A stretch of DNA of 13,404 bases, taken from assembly GCA_011052285.1 (NCBI GenBank), contig DRJH01000424.1:1-13404 (forward strand). Reading direction: 5' to 3'. The notes under the pieces were generated by a model, which worked only from the letters and a program-made list of their open reading frames with translations, was not told the origin of the DNA and searched no databases. A program made the translations under genes and the position numbers. Source of the stretch: Gammaproteobacteria bacterium (GTDB lineage Bacteria > Pseudomonadota > Gammaproteobacteria > Arenicellales > DRJH01). Positions 6,327 to 12,572 of the stretch are shown one piece after another; position 1 is the stretch's first letter, and every line of letters begins with the position of its first letter.

Positions 6327-8332
6327 CAGCTGACCTCCGTTGCCGGAGTTGGTTTTCGGGAAGGTGTAGCAGTGGCTTTCAGCTCCAGTGGCACAACCCG
6401 CCGTGCCAGTCGATAACGACGATCAAAAGCTGCCAGCAGCCCACCCAACGCCATAAACAGACCACCAAACCACAGCCAACGTACCAGGGGTTTGTAATAC
6501 AAACGTATGGCCCAGGCACCGCTATCACCGATCGGTTCACCCATAGCTACATAAAAATCACGCCACAGGCCGGCATCAATACCAGCTTCGGTCGTCGGTC
6601 GGGAAGAACTCACATAGGTGCGCTTTTCCGGATGCAAGGTAGCAACCAACTTGCCGTCCCTGCGCACGGTAAAAGTACCCATCTGCGAGCTGTAATTGGG
6701 ACCGGCCAGCTTCTGCAGGGTATCAAACTGTACTTTGTAGCCTGCCAGGGTGTAGCTATCACCCGGGGCGAGGCGTACGTCTTCATCCATGCTGTAGATG
6801 GAAGCTACCGTAACGCCCGCAATGAAAACCGCCACACCGATATGTGCCAGCAGCATACCGTACCAGGCCTGTGGTGTTGTCCGCAGTACCCGTAGCCAAC
6901 TTTTGCCATAGCGGTTGCGATCCGCCATCCCCTGAAAATTAGACAGCGCCACCCAGACAGCGGTGCTCAATCCCAGCGCAGCACGCCATTGGTAATCCTT
7001 GCTGAGAAATAATGGCAATATCAGGCCGACTGCCAAACTTGCGACCAAGTGCCAGCGTAGCATCGCAAACAGCCGGGCAGCCCGGTCACGCTTCCAGCGT
7101 GACAGTATGCCGATACCAATGAGCAGGCCCAGAGGCAGGGTCAGCGGCACAAAGACACTGTTAAAGTACGGCGGTCCGACAGAAATCTTGCCCAGACCCA
7201 ACGCATCAAGAACTAGTGGGTAGAGGGTGCCGAGCAAAACACTGGCCGCCACCGTAACCAGCAAGATATTATTCAGGAGCAGTGCGGCTTCACGGGAGGT
7301 GAGACTGAACGTACCGCGACTACGGATCTGCGGAGCCCGTATGGCATACAACAGCAGCGAACCACCGACTACCAGCGCCAGGAAAACCAGAATAAAGATG
7401 CCACGCCTGGGGTCAGAGGCAAAAGCATGTACCGAGGTCAACACGCCAGAGCGAACCAGGAAGGTACCGAGAAGACTGAGGGAGAAGGTAAATACTGCCA
7501 GCAATACCGTCCAGGATTTGAGCAGGCCTCGTTTTTCTGTAACCGCCATAGAATGGATCAATGCAGTACCGACCAGCCAGGGCATGAATGAGGCATTTTC
7601 AACCGGATCCCAGAACCACCAGCCACCCCAACCCAGTTCGTAATAGGCCCACCAGCTGCCGATGACGATTCCGAGGGTAAGAAACACCCAGGCAATATTA
7701 GTCCAGGGTCGCGACCAGCGGGTCCAGGCTGCATCCAGCTGTCCACCCAGCATAGCGGCAATGGCAAAAGCAAAAGCCACGGAAAAGCCGACATAACCCA
7801 TGTACAGCATTGTCGGATGGAGTGCTAAGCCTAAATCCTGCAGTAACGGGTTTAAATCCCGACCTTCAGCTGCAGCCGGAAGCAGCCGCAAAAAAGGATT
7901 GGACGTCATCAACATAAAGAGCAGAAAACCGACGCTGATCATACCCATGACCGCCAGCACCCGGGCTACCATATCTTCAGGAACACTGCGCGAGAAGAAA
8001 CTTACCATGGCGGCCCATATTGAAAGAATCATTCCCCAAAGCAGCAGAGAACCTTCATGGCCCCCCCATACCGCAGACACCCGATAGATCAGTGGCAACT
8101 GGGAATTGGAATTGGCGGCGACGTAACGAACAGAAAAATCATTGGTAACAAAAGCGTAGGTCAGGGCCGCGAAAGAGATGATCATGAGCAAAGCTTGCAG
8201 CCGCGCAGCGGGTCGCGCCATAGCAATCCATCCGGGTATTTGTCGATTGGCACCGAGTAGCGGAAAAATCGACAGGGGAATGGCGACCAGCAATGCAAGA
8301 ATTAGAGCAAAACTACCGAGTTCTGGGATCAT
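6326..8332 (-). CDS. ccmF: CcmF, heme lyase membrane subunit
   Basis: This 668-residue polytopic membrane protein is the core of the cytochrome c heme ligase, which takes heme from holo-CcmE and attaches it to apocytochrome. The N-terminus MIPELGSFALILALL is typical. Many hydrophobic helices are visible. The tryptophan-rich WWD heme-handling motif GWGGWWFWDPVENASFMPW spans about 234-252. Candidate heme-ligand histidines stand at LHPTM (H172) and TALIHS (H260), with the conserved GGHEGS at 90-95. The last 20 or so residues are a polar tail. GGAGG lies 5 bases before the ATG, a strong ribosome site that fits the 87-base gap separating it from ccmE, the only real gap in the cluster. Length is normal for the family, with no sign of a fused CcmG domain. 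Confidence 0.97.
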   Translation of the reverse strand: MIPELGSFALILALLVAIPLSIFPLLGANRQIPGWIAMARPAARLQALLMIISFAALTYAFVTNDFSVRYVAANSNSQLPLIYRVSAVWGGHEGSLLLWGMILSIWAAMVSFFSRSVPEDMVARVLAVMGMISVGFLLFMLMTSNPFLRLLPAAAEGRDLNPLLQDLGLALHPTMLYMGYVGFSVAFAFAIAAMLGGQLDAAWTRWSRPWTNIAWVFLTLGIVIGSWWAYYELGWGGWWFWDPVENASFMPWLVGTALIHSMAVTEKRGLLKSWTVLLAVFTFSLSLLGTFLVRSGVLTSVHAFASDPRRGIFILVFLALVVGGSLLLYAIRAPQIRSRGTFSLTSREAALLLNNILLVTVAASVLLGTLYPLVLDALGLGKISVGPPYFNSVFVPLTLPLGLLIGIGILSRWKRDRAARLFAMLRWHLVASLAVGLILPLFLSKDYQWRAALGLSTAVWVALSNFQGMADRNRYGKSWLRVLRTTPQAWYGMLLAHIGVAVFIAGVTVASIYSMDEDVRLAPGDSYTLAGYKVQFDTLQKLAGPNYSSQMGTFTVRRDGKLVATLHPEKRTYVSSSRPTTEAGIDAGLWRDFYVAMGEPIGDSGAWAIRLYYKPLVRWLWFGGLFMALGGLLAAFDRRYRLARRVVPLELKATATPSRKPTPATEVS

Positions 8333-8348
8333 GAGTGCCTCCGTGGCT

Positions 8349-8387
8349 GCTACATCGTAGCGTTGTATCTGCAGTCTCGGGGACTGC
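8349..8387. other. Two small stem-loops in the ccmE-ccmF gap
   Basis: GCTAC-ATC-GTAGC (8349-8361) and GCAGTC-TCGGG-GACTGC (8371-8387) are perfect short inverted repeats, 9 bases apart, in the only non-overlapping junction of the ccm cluster. Neither is followed by a T-run on the minus strand, so they are not typical terminators. They could mark an mRNA processing or stability site, or be decayed repeat sequence. Confidence 0.35.
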
Positions 8388-8419
8388 TTCCTTAAACAGT
8401 TACCGCAAGTTATGTCGCG

Positions 8420-8863
8420 TTACTTGGTGACCCGCATGGCTTTGGCCGTTTGCAGAGCATCGGCAACTTCAGGAGGCATGTAGTTTTCGTCATGCTTGGC
8501 CAATACCGTATCGGCGATGAAAACACCACGCTCGTTCAACCGACCTTGTGCGACAATGCCCTGGCCTTCGCGAAACAGATCCGGCAAAATGCCGGTGTAC
8601 TCGATAGCAACAGTTCGCGCAGTATCGGTAACTTTGAAGCGTACTGTCAAGCCTTTTTTATCACGACTGACACTGCCTTTCTCAACCAGGCCACCAACCC
8701 GGATCGACTGATTGACCGGTGCTTCACCGGCTTCTACCTGGGTTGGTGTGTAGAACAAGTTGATATTCTTGTTCAGCGCCAGCAGGGTCAAGGTGACTGC
8801 GGTACCAATACCAACCAGCAATAATCCGGACAGGATCAGCCGGCGTTTACGTTTTGCTCTCAT
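8420..8863 (-). CDS. ccmE: CcmE, periplasmic heme chaperone
   Basis: This encodes 147 residues. CcmE binds heme covalently through a histidine and passes it from CcmC to CcmF. The sequence shows a basic N-terminus (MRAKRKRR), one membrane anchor (about 9-30), an OB-fold beta-barrel region with RVGGLVEKGSV, and the heme-binding motif H124-D-E-N-Y128, followed by MPPEVADAL and a flexible tail. The ATG at 8863 is chosen because the protein then starts like other CcmE proteins and GGAGA lies upstream; an ATG at 8878 lacks a good ribosome site. With this start the gene overlaps ccmD by 17 bases. The H-x3-Y motif is the common bacterial form, not the C-x3-Y variant. Confidence 0.96.
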   Translation of the reverse strand: MRAKRKRRLILSGLLLVGIGTAVTLTLLALNKNINLFYTPTQVEAGEAPVNQSIRVGGLVEKGSVSRDKKGLTVRFKVTDTARTVAIEYTGILPDLFREGQGIVAQGRLNERGVFIADTVLAKHDENYMPPEVADALQTAKAMRVTK

Positions 8864-9044
8864 GGGGGTGTTCTCCATTGCTACCAGCGGCTTTAAGGTG
8901 GGCCAGCTGGCGTTTGAGATTACGGATTTCGCGACGTTGCTGCAGCACATTATGGATGACTTCAATGGTCATAACCAGGGCCACGACACCGTAGCTGGTC
9001 CAGACATAAAAGGCATAGCCACCCATCCGGAAAAACTCACTCAT
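8847..9044 (-). CDS. ccmD: CcmD, small membrane protein of heme export
   Basis: This encodes 65 residues. CcmD helps release holo-CcmE from CcmC (and CcmAB). The family is small and poorly conserved, but the pattern here is right: a short N-terminal segment with MGGYAFYVWTSYG, one membrane helix (about 16-34, VVALVMTIEVIHNVLQ), then a basic, helical cytoplasmic tail (QQRREIRNLKRQLAHLK). Its ATG overlaps the ccmC stop as ATGA and its end overlaps ccmE. Identification rests on position and pattern together. Confidence 0.9.
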   Translation of the reverse strand: MSEFFRMGGYAFYVWTSYGVVALVMTIEVIHNVLQQRREIRNLKRQLAHLKAAGSNGEHPHESKT

Positions 9045-9784
9045 GGCGCGTTGACTTCCGGTAGCTCACGCACCCAATGCGCACGTCGCTCCTGAATCAA
9101 CAGGGTGCTGCGGGCACGCATCATAACAGCAGAAAAGTAGTACAGCTGGAACGCCAATGCCATCAGCAACAAGGGAATCAACATGCTGATATCGATTGAC
9201 GGCTTGCTGAATTTTGTCACCGTCGAACCCTGGTGTAGGGTATTCCACCAATCCACGGAATAGTGGATGATCGGGATATTGATAACCCCGACCAGGGCCA
9301 GTATGGCACCCGCTCTGGCCGCCATCTTGCGATCTTCGATCGCTGACAGCAGGGCCATATATCCCAGATACAAAAACAGCAGCACCAACTCTGAAGTCAG
9401 GCGGGCATCCCAAATCCACCAGGTCCCCCACATCGGCTTGCCCCATAGCGAACCGGTGACCAGGGCTGTAAAGGTAAACATGGCACCGATGGGAGCACTG
9501 GCTCGGGCCATCACATCGGCCATTTTCATGCGCCAGACCAAAGTAATAAAGCCACAGACAGCAATCACCACATAGATGAACATCGACATCCAGGCTGAGG
9601 GCACGTGGATAAAGATAATCCGATAGCTGTCACCCTGCTGATAATCCGTCGGAGCCACGACCAAGCCAAGATACAGACCGGACAACAGCAACAAGGCGGT
9701 TACCCCCCAGCACCAGGGAATGGCCTTACCGGCCCAACGATAGAAATAGACTGGGGAACCCAGTCGATGAAAAAAATTCCACAT
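9041..9784 (-). CDS. ccmC: CcmC, heme transporter/handling protein
   Basis: This 247-residue protein has six membrane helices and presents heme to CcmE at the periplasmic face. The WWD motif spans about 114-130 (LWGKPMWGTWWIWDARL), flanked by the two heme-ligand histidines H60 (FIHVPSAW) and H184 (NTLHQG), the same positions as in E. coli CcmC. The ATG at 9784 is chosen because the protein then starts like its relatives (MWNFFHRLGSPVYFY) and has the normal length. An upstream ATG at 9838 would add 18 polar residues, and a TATAAT on the minus strand overlaps it. Ribosome site is weak (AGG very close, GGGAAG rather far). It is the first gene of the cluster here: ccmA and ccmB, which normally precede it, are absent, and the upstream neighbour is a divergent DAHP synthase. 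Confidence 0.96.
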   Translation of the reverse strand: MWNFFHRLGSPVYFYRWAGKAIPWCWGVTALLLLSGLYLGLVVAPTDYQQGDSYRIIFIHVPSAWMSMFIYVVIAVCGFITLVWRMKMADVMARASAPIGAMFTFTALVTGSLWGKPMWGTWWIWDARLTSELVLLFLYLGYMALLSAIEDRKMAARAGAILALVGVINIPIIHYSVDWWNTLHQGSTVTKFSKPSIDISMLIPLLLMALAFQLYYFSAVMMRARSTLLIQERRAHWVRELPEVNAP

Positions 9785-9836
9785 ATGCCTGTATATATCT
9801 TCCCTGTTTTGCTCTGGGAGGCCGTCCGTTGCCGCC

Positions 9837-9842
9837 ATTATA
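9837..9842 (-). promoter_or_regulatory. Possible -10 box for the ccm cluster
   Basis: On the minus strand a perfect TATAAT lies about 53 bases before the chosen ccmC start. No good -35 hexamer lies 16-18 bases upstream, so the call is weak. If real, transcription would begin near 9830 and would exclude the upstream ATG at 9838 as the ccmC start. Confidence 0.3.
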
Positions 9843-9965
9843 CCGGATATAGACAGATCCTGAGAGAATCTGTGCAGTTTTTAAGCATTGATTGTGCTGT
9901 ACTTGAATACTATCGGACCGATCTACCACAGCTTTCGATTGCTCAGCAGCTCCCGCATGAATCGC

Positions 9966-9993
9966 TTGACAGGCTGTTAATATCTCGTAGACT
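9966..9993 (+). promoter_or_regulatory. Sigma-70-type promoter for the aroF leader
   Basis: A perfect TTGACA (9966-9971) is followed after 16 bases by TAGACT (9988-9993), which matches TATAAT at four of six positions. Transcription would begin near 9999-10002, at or just before the ATG of the aromatic leader ORF. The 9-base sequence AATATCTCG occurs in the spacer (9979-9987) and again at 10010-10018, a possible but unproven operator pair. No TyrR-type box is seen. Confidence 0.55.
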
Positions 9994-10001
9994 CCTTACT
10001 C

Positions 10002-10073
10002 ATGGATCAAATATCTCGCTATATATCTCTACGATTTTTCGGTCTCTGGTGGCAATTTACCTCCAGCGGCTAG
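10002..10073 (+). CDS. Leader peptide rich in aromatic residues, upstream of aroF
   Basis: This is a 23-codon ORF, ATG to TAG. It starts Met-Asp-Gln-Ile-Ser-Arg-Tyr, has Phe-Phe at codons 12-13, Trp-Trp at 16-17 and Phe at 19, and ends Thr-Ser-Ser-Gly. Six of 23 residues are aromatic, including tandem Phe and tandem Trp codons. It lies between a good promoter and an intrinsic terminator directly before the gene for the first enzyme of aromatic amino acid synthesis. This is the layout of trp- and phe-type attenuator leaders, in which ribosome stalling at scarce-tRNA codons prevents termination. I see no Shine-Dalgarno sequence; the predicted transcription start is so close that the mRNA may be leaderless. 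The role is inference from content and position. Confidence 0.65.
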   Translation: MDQISRYISLRFFGLWWQFTSSG

Positions 10074-10131
10074 TGTCGTCCGGTATTTCAGTACGCCATC
10101 AGCCCACATCTGCCCACTATGTGGGTTTTTT
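10046..10131 (+). terminator. Attenuator-like structure with intrinsic terminator before aroF
   Basis: CCCACAT (10103-10109) pairs with ATGTGGG (10119-10125), giving a 7-bp stem with a 9-base loop followed directly by TTTTTT (10126-10131), a standard intrinsic terminator 29 bases before the aroF start. Inside it, CCCAC at 10113-10117 offers a shorter alternative stem. A second pairing, CTGGTGGC (10046-10053, over the Trp-Trp codons) with GCCATCAG (10095-10102), has 8 pairs with one G-U and abuts the terminator. A third, weaker pairing of GGCTAGTG (10068-10075) with CATCAGCC (10097-10104) would invade the terminator base by two positions. No upstream plus-strand gene needs a terminator here except the leader ORF. 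I did not find a strong classical antiterminator. Confidence 0.65.
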
Positions 10132-10159
10132 ATTGCCACCTTCTGCCTGAGTAAACATC

Positions 10160-11173
10160 ATGATCATCGTCCTGAAACCACAAACCAGCAAAGCCGATGC
10201 CGATGAAATTTTGCAACTGATCGAAGCCAGAGGCCTGAAGCCGCTGTACATGCCCGGTATCGAACGCACGGTACTCGGCGCACTCGGCGATGAACGCAAG
10301 CTGGCTAATCTGAATTTTTCTGCTTTTCCGGCTGTCGATGAAGTCAAGCCAATATTGAGCAGCTATAAAATGGTCAGCAGAGAATTTAAAAGTGAAAACA
10401 CGGTGTTAAATATCAATGGCGTCAACATCGGAGGTGATCGCTTCGTCGTCATGGCCGGGCCGTGTTCCGTAGAATCACCCGAACAATTGCAAAGTGCCGC
10501 CGAGGCCGTGGTCGAGTACGGGGGTCAAATCCTGCGTGGTGGGGCCTTCAAGCCCAGAACCAGCCCATACAGCTTTCAGGGCCTGGGAGAGGAAGGCTTG
10601 CAAATGCTGCAACAAGCCAAAAAAGATTCCGGCCTACCCATCATCACCGAGGTGGTCAGCAGTAGCGACGTGGACCTGGTCTGCCAATATGCAGATATCC
10701 TGCAAATCGGTGCCCGCAACATGCAGAATTATCGCTTACTCAGAGCCGTCGGCAGCTGTCGCACCCCGGTGATGCTCAAGCGTGGTCCATCCGCTACGCT
10801 GGAGGAGTTATTGTTAGCAGCAGAATACCTTCTCGACGGAGGCAATAGCGAGGTAATGTTATGCGAACGCGGAGTTCGTAGTTTTGAAACCTCCTACCGC
10901 AACATGCTGGACCTTAATGCAGTCGCTTTTTTGAAGCAGCGCTCCCACTTGCCGATCATCGCTGACCCTTCCCATGGTACCGGTATCCATGATCTGGTGG
11001 CACCGATGGCTCTCGCTGCTGCTGCAGCCGGAGCCGATGGTATCATTGTTGAAGTCCATCCTGACCCAATCCACGCCATGTCAGATGCTCAGCAACAGCT
11101 GACACCAGAGGATTTCAGCAGGTTGATGCAGCAACTACGGGCCATCCTGCCTTGCCTGGGCAGAAAAATATAA
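10160..11173 (+). CDS. aroF: DAHP synthase, type I-beta
   Basis: This 337-residue enzyme condenses phosphoenolpyruvate and erythrose 4-phosphate to DAHP, the first step of the shikimate pathway, in the cytoplasm. It is of the I-beta type related to the Thermotoga enzyme: an N-terminal ferredoxin-like (ACT-like) domain (about 1-65), used in relatives for feedback inhibition by aromatic amino acids, precedes the TIM barrel. Motifs include MAGPCSVES (98-106), LRGGAFKPRTSPYSFQG (125-141), QIGARNMQN (182-190), LKRG (206-209) and DPSHGTG (269-275). The expected metal ligands C102, H272, E298 and D309 are all present, at the same numbers as in the Thermotoga protein. The ribosome site is weak (TGAG 8 bases upstream). 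Expression probably passes through the leader attenuator. No other aro or trp gene adjoins it. Confidence 0.96.
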   Translation: MIIVLKPQTSKADADEILQLIEARGLKPLYMPGIERTVLGALGDERKLANLNFSAFPAVDEVKPILSSYKMVSREFKSENTVLNINGVNIGGDRFVVMAGPCSVESPEQLQSAAEAVVEYGGQILRGGAFKPRTSPYSFQGLGEEGLQMLQQAKKDSGLPIITEVVSSSDVDLVCQYADILQIGARNMQNYRLLRAVGSCRTPVMLKRGPSATLEELLLAAEYLLDGGNSEVMLCERGVRSFETSYRNMLDLNAVAFLKQRSHLPIIADPSHGTGIHDLVAPMALAAAAAGADGIIVEVHPDPIHAMSDAQQQLTPEDFSRLMQQLRAILPCLGRKI

Positions 11174-11180
11174 GCACAAC

Positions 11181-11218
11181 GTAACTATTCAGCGTATTCA
11201 TCTTTATCCCATTACGGC
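11181..11218 (+). repeat. Interspersed repeat, copy 2 (after aroF)
   Basis: This is the second copy of the 39-base sequence at 4583-4621, in the same orientation, beginning 7 bases after the aroF stop codon. The two copies lie about 6.6 kb apart and frame the ccm cluster and aroF as direct repeats. No transposase is near. Confidence 0.75.
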
Positions 11219-11381
11219 GTGTGTTCGTACTCGAATGCTCACATATGATCTATATGCTCACATTCTCCGTGCGAAAAGCCTGGTACTGAACCAAAGTCTA
11301 AATACACTGAATCATTACAGCACAACTACCTGTAACAACAACTGGCTGAGACTCGATTTCCGCTCTCAAACTAGCGATCGA
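11219..11381. other. Intergenic stretch without a recognised gene
   Basis: About 160 bases between the repeat after aroF and the gene remnant. ATGCTCACAT occurs twice, 21 bases apart (near 11235 and 11256). A plus-strand reading frame runs through but has no ribosome site or recognisable protein. No terminator for aroF with a clear T-run is seen. Confidence 0.4.
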
Positions 11382-11763
11382 TTAACCCCTGAATCGAGCC
11401 AATGCCAAGCCCTCATCGAGAACTTGGCGTACTTGTGCCGCAGCATCCACCGACCCGGTTGCACGACCAAGATGCAGTAGTACCAAACTTGCTGTGAACA
11501 CCAGACTTTCCCGACTCAGGCCGGGAACCCCTTCAAGCGCGGCCAATCCTGACCGAGCAGCGGCCGTTGCCATAGCATCCACGTCAAACAGGTGATTGCC
11601 TGCTTGTACCGGCAAGGGTGTTGCACGATTTGAAGCAACCTCGATACCGAATAGGTCCGGACTGAGGCGCTGCCCTGCAACTTCACACCCCCCATCATAG
11701 CCGCTAAAACGTGCAGTCTGTTGCAGGTTGGGGACCACACCCCCCTCTACCCCACGAACAATC
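11382..11763 (-). pseudogene. ybiB: 3' remnant of a TrpD2/YbiB-like gene
   Basis: About 127 codons read in frame from the edge of the 163-bp element to a TAA. They begin LLIVRGVEGGVVPNLQQTAR and include SRESLVFTASLVLLHLGRA and VRQVLDEGLALARF. This matches the C-terminal third of TrpD2/YbiB proteins, relatives of anthranilate phosphoribosyltransferase that bind nucleic acid rather than make tryptophan. Full-length members have about 320 residues, so roughly the first two thirds are missing. Similarity stops exactly where the element's terminal repeat begins, and no further part of the gene is seen on the element's other side, so insertion came with a deletion or rearrangement. A GTG at 11738 could start a short protein, but it would lack the fold's N-terminal domain. 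Confidence 0.65.
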
Positions 11764-11926
11764 AGGAGGCTGTCCGAGAATAGGAGCCGTAGCGAGGGGA
11801 AGCTACTTTGGGGAAGATTTTTTCATGATTTGAGGCGAATACTGGTTGTATTTAACGAGAATCAGGGGAAAATCTGGCAAAAGTCAGCATTTCCGCAGTA
11901 GGCTCTCTATTCTCGGACAGCCTCCT
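11764..11926. mobile_element. 163-bp non-autonomous element with terminal inverted repeats
   Basis: AGGAGGCTGTCCGAGAATAG (11764-11783) is the exact reverse complement of 11907-11926, and the match continues imperfectly for a few bases inward (GAGCC versus AGAGCC). The 110 or so interior bases have no transposase frame, so this is a MITE-like derivative or the collapsed ends of an insertion sequence. No target-site duplication is visible: the flanks are ...GAACAATC and GGGTTTGA.... One end abuts the TrpD2-like remnant. A one-mismatch copy of the terminal repeat stands at 77-94. I cannot assign the IS family by eye. Confidence 0.8.
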
Positions 11927-12001
11927 GGGTTTGATTGTACGAGTGCATTAAACTAAAGTACAAAGTAAAACACTGACCCCCTAATTTTTGCTAATTTTAA
12001 G

Positions 12002-12439
12002 ATGAGTGGAACAGAAAACGATAACGCAGCAATGGATTTGGCCAGCGGTATTGCTGCCTTCGAAAGCCGTGAGTTTCGGCGTGCCAGTCAGCTACTCAGC
12101 CCCCTGGCACAAGCTGGCAATGCCGAAGCACAATACCGAATGGCCATCATTCTACAAAATGGACTGGGTACACCGGAAAAGAAAGAGCAGGCATTGCAAT
12201 GGATGAAAGCCGCCGCGGAGCAAGATCAAGCCATGGCCCAGCATGGGCTTGGATTTATGTATTTGGAGGGAGAAGGAATTGAAAAAGACCCTCTGCTGGC
12301 CATAAAATGGTTCCGAAAGGCGGCCGCCCAGGGGATGGTCGGCTCAATGGCCTGCCTGGGCAGGATATACGAAGACGGTGTGGGCGTGAAACAAGACGAT
12401 ACCCTTGCCCAACAGTGGTACAAAAAAGCCGGTTTCTAA
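12002..12439 (+). CDS. Small Sel1-repeat (SLR) protein
   Basis: This encodes 145 residues built almost entirely of Sel1-like helical repeats: about 37-72 (AEAQYRMAIILQNGLGT), 73-108 (AMAQHGLGFMYLEGEGI, AIKWFRKAAAQG) and 109-143 (GSMACLGRIYEDGVGV, AQQWYKKAG), after a degenerate first unit. SLR proteins are scaffolds for protein contacts and no catalytic residues are expected. There is no signal peptide or membrane segment, so it is probably cytoplasmic, unlike many exported bacterial SLR proteins. The ATG at 12002 has no clear ribosome site; the preceding 75 bases are AT-rich and start at the edge of the 163-bp element, so the promoter must lie there or in the element. The partner is unknown. 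It is convergent with the LivJ-like gene. Confidence 0.85.
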   Translation: MSGTENDNAAMDLASGIAAFESREFRRASQLLSPLAQAGNAEAQYRMAIILQNGLGTPEKKEQALQWMKAAAEQDQAMAQHGLGFMYLEGEGIEKDPLLAIKWFRKAAAQGMVGSMACLGRIYEDGVGVKQDDTLAQQWYKKAGF

Positions 12440-12572
12440 CCAGTCCATTTGTTGTCTCCACAAAGGTGCATCAAAGGTGACGTTACCCTCTGCTATTATT
12501 TTCCACTCACTGGCTTTTCACTCACTGACTTAGCCGATTGGCGTTTACCGCAGTTCTCAGCAGAGCTGAAGC
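12440..12572. other. Convergent intergenic region
   Basis: This gap lies between two converging genes. CAGTTCT (12551-12557) and AGAGCTG (12562-12568) form a 7-bp stem with one G-U and a 4-base loop just past the LivJ-like stop, but no T-run follows on either strand. CACTCACTG occurs at 12504-12512 and 12519-12527, a 15-base tandem duplication with a few changes. A terminator role for the stem is possible but weak. Confidence 0.35.

Noticed and set aside
9784..9838. Longer CcmC starting at ATG 9838
   Set aside because: The extra 18 residues are polar and unlike CcmC N-termini, there is no ribosome site, and a TATAAT on the same strand overlaps that ATG.
9605..10150. A 181-codon plus-strand open frame across the ccmC start and the aroF leader
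   Set aside because: It is antisense to the well-supported ccmC N-terminus, has no recognisable protein features and overlaps the leader ORF, promoter and terminator in a different frame.
11235..11480. An 81-codon plus-strand open frame after aroF
   Set aside because: It runs antisense into the TrpD2-like remnant, shows no domain pattern and has no ribosome site.
12551..12568. Intrinsic terminator for the LivJ-like gene
   Set aside because: A 7-bp stem exists but lacks a T-run on either strand, so it is only mentioned as a possible structure.
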